Notes: generated from the sequence alone by a model not told the origin. Positions 15,456-24,996 are shown, counted from the stretch's first letter. The stretch is DNA of 39,530 bases from an uncultured Lachnospiraceae bacterium (GCA_902780385.1 CACZFF010000038.1:1-39530); one strand, 5' to 3'. Numbers and translations are program-made.

Positions 15456-15540
15456 GATGCCGGCGGCGGCTGTCATCCCGCCTTTTTTTCGTGGGTGCGG
15501 GATGCCGGTAATTGCTGACATCCTGCCTTTTTTCGCCTAT
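15456..15540 (+). repeat. 45-bp tandem duplication of a terminator-like hairpin
   Basis: GATGCCGG recurs at 15456 and 15501, each followed by a GATG/CATC-type hairpin and GCCTTTTTT(T)CG. The second copy runs into the end of the symporter gene on the other strand. It may serve as a double terminator for argD. Confidence 0.7.
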
Positions 15541-16925
15541 TTTGACTTCATGTGCGCCCCTTTCAGGACCATGCCGGTCAGGGCGAAGAGGGCAATGGTG
15601 TTTGGGATGACCATCAGCTGGTTGAACAGATCGGAGAGCTCCCAGACCAGATCGTTGGAGGCAAGAGTTCCGAGGAAGATGAAGACCAGGGAGATGATCT
15701 GGTAGATGATCACGGATCTGTGGCCAAACAGGTAGATTGCGTTAATGCGGCCGAACATGTTCCAGCTGAGCACTGTGGAAAATGCGAAGAAGAGCAGGCA
15801 GACTGCAACGAAGATGCTGCCGAAATCAGTCCCGAAAGCTGACCCGAAGGCGGTCTGGGCCAGGTTTGTCCTGGCAATGGTCTCGCCGGCTGCATTGATC
15901 TCGTTTCCCGTATATCCATTTTCAAGAATGCCGCCTGGTGTGTACAGGGTGGAGATAATGACAAGTGCATTGAGGGAGAGGACGATAAAGGTGTCTATGA
16001 AAACACCGACGATGGCGACAACACCCTGGTCGTGAGGAGTCTCGACATTGGCCTGCGCGTGCGCGTGGGGCGTGGAGCCCATGCCTGCTTCATTGGAGAA
16101 GAGGCCGCGCTTGGCGCCCTGGGAAATGGCGGTCTTGAGTGCCATACCGAAGCCGCCGCCTATGACAGCCTGGGGCTGGAAGGCGTAACGGAAGATCATG
16201 GCGAAGGTTGCAGGTATATAGTGGATGCGCATTATGAGGACGACCAGGCCGCCTGCCAGAAATACCGCTGCCATGACAGGGACGATTTTTTCCGTGACAT
16301 AGGCAAGGCGTTCCATACCGCCGATAAAGATGACGGCACAGGCTGCGACCAGGATGATTCCGACGACCCAGGAAGGAATGCCAAACGCTGTGTGCATTGT
16401 GGAGCCGATGGAGTTGGACTGTACCATGCATCCGAAGAAGCCAAGTGCCAGAATGATCGCCACCGCAAAGAAGTGAGCCAGGAATTTGCCGAAGGCGCCC
16501 TTGAAAGCGGCTCTGATGTAGTAGACCGGTCCGCCCTGGATATGGTTTTTTCCGGTATGGATCCTGGTCTCCTGAGCCAGAACGGCTTCCGCGTAGATCG
16601 TAGCCATACCGAAGAAGGCGATGACCCACATCCAGAAGATAGCGCCGGGGCCGCCGGTCAGGATCGCTCCGGATGCACCGACGATATTGCCGGTACCGAC
16701 CTGGGCTGCAATGGCAGTTGCCAGCGCCTGGAAGGAACTCATGCCTTTTTCATGCTTTTTGCCGTTGAGGGAAAGATTTCCGAAGACACTCCGGATCCCT
16801 TCGCCAAAGCACCGAATCTGAATAAAGCGGGTCCTGATCGAATACCATAGTCCGACCAGCATCAGCAGGATGACCAGAACATAGTCTGACAGGTAGGAGT
16901 TGATTGTCTGAACAAGATGCAGCAT
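15537..16925 (-). CDS. Sodium:alanine/glycine symporter (AGCS family)
   Basis: A 462-residue inner-membrane transporter importing alanine or glycine with Na+. About ten membrane segments are visible. Family marks are the AAQVGTGNIVGAS segment, GGPGAIFWMW, NHIQGGPVYYI, and GLFSNEAGMGSTPHAHA. The start is MLHLVQTINSYL, nine bases after AGGAGGT; a longer open frame to 16973 has no ribosome binding site. It converges on argD. The upstream 16926-17321 gap holds repeated CCGGATG segments near 17000-17040; I did not recognise a glycine riboswitch there. Confidence 0.93.
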   Translation of the reverse strand: MLHLVQTINSYLSDYVLVILLMLVGLWYSIRTRFIQIRCFGEGIRSVFGNLSLNGKKHEKGMSSFQALATAIAAQVGTGNIVGASGAILTGGPGAIFWMWVIAFFGMATIYAEAVLAQETRIHTGKNHIQGGPVYYIRAAFKGAFGKFLAHFFAVAIILALGFFGCMVQSNSIGSTMHTAFGIPSWVVGIILVAACAVIFIGGMERLAYVTEKIVPVMAAVFLAGGLVVLIMRIHYIPATFAMIFRYAFQPQAVIGGGFGMALKTAISQGAKRGLFSNEAGMGSTPHAHAQANVETPHDQGVVAIVGVFIDTFIVLSLNALVIISTLYTPGGILENGYTGNEINAAGETIARTNLAQTAFGSAFGTDFGSIFVAVCLLFFAFSTVLSWNMFGRINAIYLFGHRSVIIYQIISLVFIFLGTLASNDLVWELSDLFNQLMVIPNTIALFALTGMVLKGAHMKSK

Positions 16926-17187
16926 GTGAAAAATACCTCCTGTGATGTGCGAATGTTTGCAGCATCCAGTCATTGCCTAGTATGAGATTGTCCAGAGTGA
17001 CATCCGCATCCGGTCTGTATCCGGGCATTCCGGATGTTTCAACTGTACAGCATTATGTAGTTAGACAAAGAGAACCTAACATGGATTGAAGTTTCCGTCA
17101 AGCACAGAGTCTGACTTTTTGCCAGTCTTTTGCCGGCATGGAGTTGAGCCCTGCCGACTTTAAAGAAAAGGACCAAACGGAGCTTTA

Positions 17188-17229
17188 TTGTCTGCAGTTT
17201 CCCTTTTTCAGTACATTATATGTTATACT
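17188..17229 (+). promoter_or_regulatory. Candidate promoter of the large secreted protein gene
   Basis: TTGTCT (17188-17193), 18 bases, TACATT (17212-17217); a second possible -10, TATACT, is at 17224-17229. Either gives a leader of roughly 90 bases. The rest of the 16926-17321 gap shows no gene. Confidence 0.35.
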
Positions 17230-17321
17230 TTTCTTAATATTTTTCAGCGTATTTGCAAACGAAAGACAGCGAATACAATCGGGGAAACTTGTGACATGCT
17301 ATTTCAAAAAAGGAGGTTCTT

Positions 17322-20300
17322 ATGTGGAAAAAGAGAGCCTGCAGTGTATTGCTCGCTTTGATGGTGGCAATGACTGCAATCCCCTTCTCTGCTGTGCCTG
17401 TGTATTCACAGGAGGCGGAGACAATGCAGGATGCCTCTGATACGGAGGCAATTGGAGAAGAGGAGGTTTTGACGCAGGAACCTGCTCAAGCTGCAGAGGA
17501 AGCGGTTGAGGAAGAAACAGACACAGAAGATGTGTCTGCTGCTTGGGATGCTCAGTCTCAGGAAGAGGAGCAACAGCAGGAAGAAGCCCTTTCTTCTGAA
17601 GAAGCTGCCGCAGAGGATGACGTGCCGGCATCCGAAGTCGAAAAGAAGACAGATGCTGAAGCAGAAGATGCCGATGACCAGGAGAAGGCAGTTGAAGACG
17701 GGCCTGACACTGCTGAGGAAAGCAGTCCGGAGGCCGATTCAGATGATGCTCTGCCCTCCGGGCAGGCTGATGATACTCAGACTTCCGACGAGGAGACTCC
17801 TGACGAGGTGATTTCAGAAGAGCCTGTCACGGAAACGGTGTCAGAGGATGCCATGGCAGAAGGCCAGAATGAACAATACCGGGTCGACCTGGTGTCCCGG
17901 GACGGAAAGACGATCGTATGCCCCGGAGAGGAAATCGTGCTGGATGCGCATGTATTTCGCGATCCGGACGGCTCTGCTGTGAGCAGCGGACTCAAGTATA
18001 AATGGGAGATTGTAAAGGGTATCGACGGAGGGTATGCAGCTCTTGACGACAACATCGAAGGGGCTGTCGGAGATTATCCTTCGGCGACACTGAAGTTTAC
18101 CGGTATTCCGGATTCCGCCTCGGAGTCGTTTGGATATGGAGTCACTGTGAAGGTGACAGTTTACGACGGGAAGGACAGCGGGACAGAGCTGACATCCGGA
18201 ACAATTGATACTTTGCTGCTGGACGAATATTTTGAGATCACACCGCACCGGATCGACCAGATCCAGGTCGGAGAGGAAAGGACGATCCCGATCTCGATCC
18301 GCTACTGCGGATACTATTTTGACAGCTTCCGCTACGGCTATGATGTGGAATGGAGGTTTACCTATGATGAGAATGTGCTTCAGCTGACAGATCCGGACGG
18401 CAACATTCTGGATGGAACGGGCACAGAACCATATGAACCCGGCAATAGTATGAATGAACCAGAGATCACGATCCGGAGACTTTCGGGTGGATGGACAGAC
18501 CTTGAGGCGAAGGCGACATTCCACTATATTGATCACAATCAGAATAAGAACTTTGAGGATGGCTTTAGCAAAGTCTATCACTTTGATGGTCTTGAGGACC
18601 GGGATGAAAACGGCGGAAGGATCTGGTTTGATATCAATGAGAACAGGATTTTCAGTGACGGAACCTATTCGTTTGACCTTCATACAGAGGATATTCCGGA
18701 AGCCTATGATGTTCAGGTGCAAGTAGGCCACTACGACGACAACGGACTTGTGGAAGCCTACACGGAAGGAAAGGAATACAGTTTTGACGGATCTAAACTG
18801 ACACTGGATGGCCAACGGATCTTCCAGAGGGGATACCACTGGTTTGGTATGGAAGTACAGGCCGTATCCAGGCAGGACGGACATATTCTCTGCGGAAACG
18901 GATTTGGCTTTGAAAGCTGGGAGGCCAGAGCCGAATATGATTTCGCGGAAGATAAAGAGATGCTGACCGGCTGGTATGCAACCGTTAACCACTGGGAGCG
19001 GGTCTATGTCGAAAATGCCGGGAATCCGAAAGGAATGGATCTGAGTTATGAGACGACAAACGTCAGCATTGTAAGCCAGGAGCCTGTAGAGAGCGGCAGG
19101 GAAGTCCTGGAGATGCGTATCCATTATCCGGAGGGTGACACGTCATCCGACAATTACTGGTGGCATTACGAAGCTGTCAATCAGGGCACAGCCGTCTTGC
19201 GCGTGGATTACAAGGATATTGATGGGAACGCGCAGTCTTACACTTTTAAGGTATACGTAAAAGGGGATGTGTACGGAGTACATGTTTTCACTGAGGACGG
19301 CTCCACAGTCACCCGCCCGGGCGGGACGATCAATCTCGAGACAGATGTCTGGCATCACTCTATAGATGACGAACAGGAAGGTGACACAGACGATCTTGTT
19401 TATGCCTGGAACCTGAAGGCTGTCGACGGCAGTCCGGATCCGGAGGACTTTGCCTCACTTCAGGAATCCGATGGCGGGAAACAGGCATCCGTGACATTCT
19501 TTGCCCCTGCTGATTTCGAGGATCAGTGGTCTGAACTGGAAGCAGAGGTGTTTATCTACACCGGCTCCGTGGCGGAGGAGAACAAGGTCGGATATGACTC
19601 CATACGCCTGAGCATGGCGAATTCCTATACCGAACTGTGGCCTGCCCAGCTTGATTCCTACGCGGATGTCGGAACGTCACAGACGATTACAGCAGAGTTC
19701 CGTATCTACCCCGGCTCGGATGGCCGGGAGTATGACCTTGTCAGCCCGGAAGACGGAACGGTCACCTATTACTGGCATTATGATGACGATAACTTTAGAA
19801 TCTACGATAAGGACGGGAAACAGGTCGGCAACGATGACGAATCCGGTGCTTACATCGGCTCGGATGCCAGCACAGGATCTGCCTGTGACTTTACCATTTA
19901 CCGCAAAAGGCAGTGGGATACGGATATCTTCCTGGATGCCTGCTGGAGGGATGCCAACGGAGAGGAACACTGGGAAAACCGGCATTTCCATATGGATGAA
20001 AGATACTACATGGTCTGGCCCGATGTCGAGGACGACCGCGTATTCAATGACGGTAATACTTCCTACCCTGTGATCGTGGACGGATTGCCGGAGGATGCTG
20101 TCTATGGAGTCGACTACAACATTGATCTAAAGATCGGACCCCTGGGTGATCATGGCGTCGATGATACCTTCAGGGAAGGTGTGGAGTATACCTTTGACGG
20201 GCACACGCTCACCTTTAATGGGAAAAAGCTAGCGGAGTGCGGCCTGGAGGATGATCAGGTGTTCGGAGCGGATATCGCCCTGATCATTGCGGACGAAGAG

Positions 20301-23078
20301 GTCTGGGTAGAGGGCAGGGACTTCCGCTATAGGGAGGCCAGGACCGACTACGACAGAGAATATGACCGCGATATGCTGACCGGCTGGGACGGCTCGGTGA
20401 ATGGTTCCTACCATGTTCACTTGGAAAACAGCGAACATCGAGACGGATATGACACAGAGTATAAAGTTCTGGATGTGAAGGTGATCAGCGATGAGCCCTG
20501 GGAGGGCGAGGATGGTCCTGTCATCGACGACTTCCACCGCGACCAGAACGAGAATGACCCCCCGGATTACTGGTGGTACTACCGTGTAGAGAACAGGGGC
20601 AAAGCCACGCTTGAAGTCACTTATGAGGACCTGGACGGACAGGAGCAGAAATACACCTTTGATCTCTATGTCGGCGATGACGTGTACCGTGTCCACATGG
20701 ACAGCGTCGACAGTGACAGGCAGGGACTTCCCGGGGACAAGTTTGAGCTCTTCGCAGACGGACATCATGAATTTTATGATGAGAACAAGGACTATCAGGA
20801 TACTTCTGAGGGACTCGGCTACCAATGGAAGATCGAAGAGGGAGGCGAATTTGCCCGCCTCGAGGTCGACCAGAACAATCCCGCAAAAGCTCTCCTGTGC
20901 TTAAATGAAGAACTTCCCGATGGATGGGACTGGATCGATGAGATGATCAGAGTCAGTGTCCGGGTCCTGGACAAGGACGGAAATGAAACCGGCGGATATG
21001 ATGAGTCGAATTTCTGGGTCAAGAGCGAATTCTATGAGATCTGGCCTCTGAGCCTGGATCCCGAACTGGAAATGGGCGATTCCATCGAAGATGTGGAATT
21101 TGAAGTCCGCCAGTACAGTACTGATAAGGAAAACTACGAAGTCATCGATGACTGGTATGACGTCCAGTATGAGTGGCATTTTGATGAAAAAGCCTTCACC
21201 ATTGCCGATGTAACCGACGGGAAAGAGACAGTATTATCCGACGGTGAGACGGCAGAGGGAAATACTTTCACCATCACAAGGAAAGTGGACTGGCATACTG
21301 ATTACTCGGTCAGAGCATTCTGGACGCAGGGACGGGATGAAGAGAGAGATGCCTGGGGCAATTACTGGATCAATCAAAAGAACTATGAGATCCGCTTCTT
21401 CAAGGTACCGGACACGATCAGGAGCAATGAGACCAAGTCCTTTGCCATCGACACGTCAGGTCTGGGCAATTTCAAGCCGGATATCTTTATGTTTGTCACT
21501 TATCAGTCCAAAGAGGGTGAAATTGATGATCCGAGCAACTTTACCGACATGACGGAGGGAGTGGAGTACACGGTCGATCCCTCCGGTACGTCTGTCACTG
21601 TAGACGGAAAGCTGGTCGAGAAAAAGCTCACCGAATCCGCCTATGACAAAGACAGATTCTACATCGGCGCAGCCATGATGTATGATGGTTCACCTTACAA
21701 ATTCTTTAAGTTCTGCCCTGTGGATCTGCTGAGGGGCGATAAAGAGGATCAGGAGATCTCTGCCTCTGATCAGACGATTTTCATGTATGGAACAGGGACG
21801 GCTTCTGTTGAGGGAGCACAGGGAGCCCTGACATTTAACTCCGGCAATGAGAGTATCGTCAAAGTGGACGCCGCATCCGGAAAACTCACCCCGGTGGCCC
21901 CCGGAACTGCACAGATCACTGTCAATGCGGCGGAGACAGATGACTACTATGCCGCTGAAACTACATTTACCGTGACAGTGAAGAAACTGGATCTCAAAGA
22001 TGCAGTGATTACATATTTTGAGCCTTCCGGAGGCTTTGTCTATGATGGGAAGCCCAAGACTCCTCAGAGTATGGTCACCTGCAATGGCGTTTTGCTGAGC
22101 GAAGGGACTGACTATACAGTCTCCTACCAAAATAATATCAATGCCGGAAATGCGACATTAACGATCTCGGGTGTTACAAACTGTGAGGGAACGGCTTCTG
22201 TTGATTTCAATATTGCGAAAGCAGACCAGAACTTCACTGTCAAGGCAAGTGTCACAAGCATTGACGTCGGCAAGACCACGAAGGTGGCCGCGACCGGTGC
22301 CAAGGAAAACCCCAGGTTTACCTTCACATCTTCGAATGCCAAGGTTGCGACAGTCGACGCGGCAGGCACAGTGACAGGCAAGGCGGCAGGCTCAGTAACG
22401 ATCACTGTCAGGTCCGCGGAAACCGCCAACTATAAGGCGGCCTCAAAGACAATCAAGATCACTGTCAACAAAGTCCTGAAGAAACCCGGCAACTGCCACT
22501 TTGTCAAGTGGAATAATGCCAAGTACACCAGCTGCCGGATCGGATGGAACAAGGTGGACGGCGCAGAGGGATATGAGACACTTCTGTCCTGGACAGACGG
22601 ATCCCATGCCAGCAGGACTATTACCAAGTCCAATGTCCTCTACAGGGACTGCACGGTACATCCCCAGCATGTCAGCCAGATGATGGCCAGAGCCTTCTAC
22701 ACATTGAACGGCCAGCGCAAGTTCGGCCCCTGGTCCAATGTGGAATACATCACGCCTTCACCGACCAAACTCACCGTCAAAAACACGAGTTCGGGAACCA
22801 ATCTGAAGATGAACATCAGCTGGAACATCATTTACGGATGCAACGGCTACAATGTATTCCTCACAACGAATCCCAACGGTACCTGGTACTGGAACCAGTC
22901 CACTTCCACGAAAGCGACTGCAACCAGCGCAGCGATCACCAAGTACAGGGGTTCCAAACTAAAGAAGAATGTCCGCTATTACGTCCGGATCGTCACCAGG
23001 CGTCAGCGAAACGGTGTCTTCTGCACCGTGCCCATGCCGGCAGCCAATACGTATATCGGAACCTTTATCATCAAATGA
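17322..23078 (+). CDS. Large secreted repeat protein with Ig-like/MBG-type and FN3-like C-terminal domains
   Basis: A 1918-residue exported protein. Residues 1-29 are a signal peptide (MWKKRACSVLLALMVAMTA, cleavage near VYS-QEA). Residues about 30-185 are Glu/Asp-rich and unstructured. Three long homologous repeats follow, starting near residues 186 (YRVDLVSRDG), 650 (VYGVHVFTEDG) and 1121 (VYRVHMDSVDS); the first two share MLTGW at 547 and 1018, exactly 471 residues apart, and the third is shorter. Residues 1475-1715 hold Big2/MBG-type Ig-like domains (YDGKPKTPQ, GTDYTVSYQNN, TVTGKAAGSVTITV). Residues 1720-1918 look FN3-like. No LPxTG, S-layer or membrane anchor is seen, so it is probably released or held non-covalently. 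Binding partner unknown. Confidence 0.85.
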   Translation: MWKKRACSVLLALMVAMTAIPFSAVPVYSQEAETMQDASDTEAIGEEEVLTQEPAQAAEEAVEEETDTEDVSAAWDAQSQEEEQQQEEALSSEEAAAEDDVPASEVEKKTDAEAEDADDQEKAVEDGPDTAEESSPEADSDDALPSGQADDTQTSDEETPDEVISEEPVTETVSEDAMAEGQNEQYRVDLVSRDGKTIVCPGEEIVLDAHVFRDPDGSAVSSGLKYKWEIVKGIDGGYAALDDNIEGAVGDYPSATLKFTGIPDSASESFGYGVTVKVTVYDGKDSGTELTSGTIDTLLLDEYFEITPHRIDQIQVGEERTIPISIRYCGYYFDSFRYGYDVEWRFTYDENVLQLTDPDGNILDGTGTEPYEPGNSMNEPEITIRRLSGGWTDLEAKATFHYIDHNQNKNFEDGFSKVYHFDGLEDRDENGGRIWFDINENRIFSDGTYSFDLHTEDIPEAYDVQVQVGHYDDNGLVEAYTEGKEYSFDGSKLTLDGQRIFQRGYHWFGMEVQAVSRQDGHILCGNGFGFESWEARAEYDFAEDKEMLTGWYATVNHWERVYVENAGNPKGMDLSYETTNVSIVSQEPVESGREVLEMRIHYPEGDTSSDNYWWHYEAVNQGTAVLRVDYKDIDGNAQSYTFKVYVKGDVYGVHVFTEDGSTVTRPGGTINLETDVWHHSIDDEQEGDTDDLVYAWNLKAVDGSPDPEDFASLQESDGGKQASVTFFAPADFEDQWSELEAEVFIYTGSVAEENKVGYDSIRLSMANSYTELWPAQLDSYADVGTSQTITAEFRIYPGSDGREYDLVSPEDGTVTYYWHYDDDNFRIYDKDGKQVGNDDESGAYIGSDASTGSACDFTIYRKRQWDTDIFLDACWRDANGEEHWENRHFHMDERYYMVWPDVEDDRVFNDGNTSYPVIVDGLPEDAVYGVDYNIDLKIGPLGDHGVDDTFREGVEYTFDGHTLTFNGKKLAECGLEDDQVFGADIALIIADEEVWVEGRDFRYREARTDYDREYDRDMLTGWDGSVNGSYHVHLENSEHRDGYDTEYKVLDVKVISDEPWEGEDGPVIDDFHRDQNENDPPDYWWYYRVENRGKATLEVTYEDLDGQEQKYTFDLYVGDDVYRVHMDSVDSDRQGLPGDKFELFADGHHEFYDENKDYQDTSEGLGYQWKIEEGGEFARLEVDQNNPAKALLCLNEELPDGWDWIDEMIRVSVRVLDKDGNETGGYDESNFWVKSEFYEIWPLSLDPELEMGDSIEDVEFEVRQYSTDKENYEVIDDWYDVQYEWHFDEKAFTIADVTDGKETVLSDGETAEGNTFTITRKVDWHTDYSVRAFWTQGRDEERDAWGNYWINQKNYEIRFFKVPDTIRSNETKSFAIDTSGLGNFKPDIFMFVTYQSKEGEIDDPSNFTDMTEGVEYTVDPSGTSVTVDGKLVEKKLTESAYDKDRFYIGAAMMYDGSPYKFFKFCPVDLLRGDKEDQEISASDQTIFMYGTGTASVEGAQGALTFNSGNESIVKVDAASGKLTPVAPGTAQITVNAAETDDYYAAETTFTVTVKKLDLKDAVITYFEPSGGFVYDGKPKTPQSMVTCNGVLLSEGTDYTVSYQNNINAGNATLTISGVTNCEGTASVDFNIAKADQNFTVKASVTSIDVGKTTKVAATGAKENPRFTFTSSNAKVATVDAAGTVTGKAAGSVTITVRSAETANYKAASKTIKITVNKVLKKPGNCHFVKWNNAKYTSCRIGWNKVDGAEGYETLLSWTDGSHASRTITKSNVLYRDCTVHPQHVSQMMARAFYTLNGQRKFGPWSNVEYITPSPTKLTVKNTSSGTNLKMNISWNIIYGCNGYNVFLTTNPNGTWYWNQSTSTKATATSAAITKYRGSKLKKNVRYYVRIVTRRQRNGVFCTVPMPAANTYIGTFIIK

Positions 23079-23085
23079 TTCACCG

Positions 23086-23119
23086 GCACCGGCCAGGATA
23101 TTTCCCGGCCGGTGCTTTT
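23086..23119 (+). terminator. Terminator of the large secreted protein gene
   Basis: GCACCGGCC (23086-23094) pairs perfectly with GGCCGGTGC (23107-23115), followed by TTTT and shortly by another TTTTT. Confidence 0.85.
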
Positions 23120-23271
23120 GCCTTTTTCGGAGACCGGCAGAGCGGTTGACAGAGCTGTGCCTTTTTCGAAGACCAACAGAGCGGTTGACAGAGCTGTGCC
23201 TTTTTCGGAGACCGGCAGAGCGGTTGACAGAGCGGTGCCTTTTTCGAAGACCAACAGAGCGGTTGACCTTA
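23120..23271. repeat. Four tandem 39-bp repeats in an A-B-A-B arrangement
   Basis: Units start at 23120, 23159, 23198 and 23237 (GCCTTTTTCG...). Units 1 and 3 carry GGAGACCGGCAG, units 2 and 4 GAAGACCAACAG; all contain AGCGGTTGAC. The pattern implies duplication of a 78-bp dimer. Since 39 is a multiple of three, several frames on both strands stay open, but no ribosome binding site accompanies them. Confidence 0.9.
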
Positions 23272-23295
23272 TGGAAGAGATTGTTTATGATAGAA

Positions 23296-23400
23296 GTTAC
23301 TGTTCACACCCTCTCCGGGGAATGAACAAAAGGTATGTATCGGTGTAATCAGCGAAAACCCCATTCCAAATCGCTTATGCTCTTCGAGAAAAAGGACCGT
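23296..23400 (-). ncRNA. Decayed copy (E3) of the structured repeat element
   Basis: On the - strand from 23400: ACGG, then CTCGAAGAGC (23388-23379), then ATTTGGAAT (23371-23363) followed by GGGG, and a final hairpin ending in GTGAACAGTAAC (to 23296). These are the ACGG, inner hairpin, ATTTGGAAT bulge and closing hairpin of copy E2 in the same order. Hairpin A and the CCCGAGT segment are missing. It points away from the FAH gene that starts 53 bases downstream on the + strand. Confidence 0.55.
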
Positions 23401-23452
23401 AAAGTAAAGGCAGGAGAGAAGTGTCAGGGCGGAGCAGCTGGAGGTAGGAATT

Positions 23453-24496
23453 ATGAGACTTGTGACATTTCAGCGATTGAATAACAACGGCGCATTCGAT
23501 GAATCGGCACCTGTCATGCCCCTTTTTGGAATCGGCGCGCCTATGCGCGAACAGGAATCCAGAAGCGGTCTGTTCAGCTTTTTCGGGGAGGAAGTCGGAA
23601 TCCTTTCCAGGGATGGGACAAGGGTGCTGCCCATTGCGGAGACCGGGATCTCCTACCCGGACATGAACGCTCTGATCGCGGGACTTCTTCCGGAAGAGAT
23701 GGAAGTCCTCCGGGATGCAGCTCAGGCATTTGAGATGGCTGCGTCCGACACAGAGTATGCGGAGTCGGAAGAGGGCAGTGAAGAAAACAGAGGGCTTTGC
23801 GTCGGCAGAGATGTAAAGATCCTGTCGCCCATTCCGGTGCCTCTTCAGGATGTCATCTGCCTTGGACTGAATTATACCGAGCATGCGGAAGAGGCTGCGG
23901 CTTATGCCAGGGAGGCTTTCACATCCAAAGACCGCTATCCGGTCTATTTTGCCAAGCGCGTGAATCAATCGCCCGCGGACGGCGATCCGGTACCGGCCTA
24001 TGCGGATCTGGTGGACTCTCTGGATTATGAGGCGGAGCTCGCGGTGATCATCGGGAAGGACGTAAAGGGAATCTCACCGGAGGAAGCTCCGGGATGCATT
24101 TTCGGTTACACCATCCTCAACGATTTTTCCGCCCGCAATCTTCAGACCCGCCACACCCAGTGGTATCTCGGCAAGAGTCTGGACGGATATACGCCGATGG
24201 GCCCCTGCATTGTCACGGCAGATGAGTTTTCCTTCCCGCCCCGCCTCCGGATCAGCAGCAGGGTCAACGGAGAGCTGCGCCAGGACAGCACGACCGACAT
24301 GCTGATTTTCGGCATCGATTACATTATTTCCGATCTTTCCAGGGCCATGACCCTGCGGGCGGGAACGATCATTTCCACCGGTACCCCCAAGGGTGTCGGC
24401 ATGGGCTTTGATCCTCCGAAATTCCTGCACGCCGGTGATACTGTCACCTGTGAGATCGAGGGGATCGGCACGCTGACCAATACGATCTGCGATTGA
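23453..24496 (+). CDS. Fumarylacetoacetate hydrolase (FAH) family protein
   Basis: A 347-residue metal-dependent hydrolase/isomerase or decarboxylase of the FAH fold. The catalytic domain begins near residue 130 (VICLGLNYTEHAEEA), with metal-site motifs SLDYEAELAVIIG (including the two Glu), GYTILNDFSARNLQ, GKSLDGYTPMGP and STGTPKGVGMG. The N-terminal 125 residues are a longer leader domain with an acidic stretch (EYAESEEGSEEN). Relatives include 2-hydroxyhepta-2,4-diene-1,7-dioate isomerase, ureidoglycolate lyase and acylpyruvases; the substrate cannot be decided. The start follows TGGAGGT. Confidence 0.9.
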   Translation: MRLVTFQRLNNNGAFDESAPVMPLFGIGAPMREQESRSGLFSFFGEEVGILSRDGTRVLPIAETGISYPDMNALIAGLLPEEMEVLRDAAQAFEMAASDTEYAESEEGSEENRGLCVGRDVKILSPIPVPLQDVICLGLNYTEHAEEAAAYAREAFTSKDRYPVYFAKRVNQSPADGDPVPAYADLVDSLDYEAELAVIIGKDVKGISPEEAPGCIFGYTILNDFSARNLQTRHTQWYLGKSLDGYTPMGPCIVTADEFSFPPRLRISSRVNGELRQDSTTDMLIFGIDYIISDLSRAMTLRAGTIISTGTPKGVGMGFDPPKFLHAGDTVTCEIEGIGTLTNTICD

Positions 24497-24618
24497 TGAG
24501 GCTGAGCCGGCGGTGAGCCCTCGGGAGTTTTTCAGGTATTGGAAAGGTCCGCCGGTTTTGTTTTCATCATTTGTATTCATTACATCCAAGGGTCGGCTCC
24601 GGAAAGGGAAGAACGAAT

Positions 24619-24996
24619 ATGTTTTTGATGATCGGCCTCACACAGGGGAGGAAAGACCTCTCCAGCGATCAGCTCGTGATCTGCACGCAGTGCGGACAAT
24701 ACGGCAGATACCAGGTTTTCATGACCTTCACGCAGCTTCTGCTCTTCTTTATTCCCTGCTTGCGGTGGGGAAAGAAATACTATGTGCAGATGTCCTGCTG
24801 CGGGACAGTCTATGAATTGAATCCGGAGATCGGTGCCCGCATAGCCCGCGGAGAAAAAGTCGAGATCGGGCCTGCGGACCTGCAGATCGTCAGCAGCGGC
24901 AGGAGACCCCGCATGGTCAGGCGCTGCCCTGCCTGCGGATATCAGACGGAAGAGGATTTTGATTTCTGTCCCAAGTGCGGAGGTCCTCTGTCCTGA
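24619..24996 (+). CDS. Small zinc-ribbon protein
   Basis: A 125-residue protein with two cysteine sets: C22/C25 with C60/C61 (ICTQCG and SCCG) and C103/C106 with C117/C120 (RCPACG and FCPKCGGPL), the second a classic C-terminal zinc ribbon. A hydrophobic stretch (FMTFTQLLLFFIPCL, about 34-48) interrupts the first. It may bind nucleic acid or a protein. It starts 122 bases after the FAH gene. The start at 24619 follows GGGAAGAA; a longer frame begins at 24571 without a clear site. Function unknown. Confidence 0.75.
   Translation: MFLMIGLTQGRKDLSSDQLVICTQCGQYGRYQVFMTFTQLLLFFIPCLRWGKKYYVQMSCCGTVYELNPEIGARIARGEKVEIGPADLQIVSSGRRPRMVRRCPACGYQTEEDFDFCPKCGGPLS

Noticed and set aside
16926-17040. Glycine riboswitch in front of the AGCS symporter
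   Set aside because: Such switches often precede this family, but only repeated CCGGATG segments are visible and the glycine aptamer core is not.
23120-23271. CRISPR array
   Set aside because: The 39-bp units are head-to-tail without unique spacers and no cas genes are present.
22969-23348. Open frames with 13-residue protein repeats across the 39-bp array
   Set aside because: The 39-bp unit keeps several frames open on both strands. There is no ribosome binding site and the repeats begin at a terminator, so coding is unlikely.
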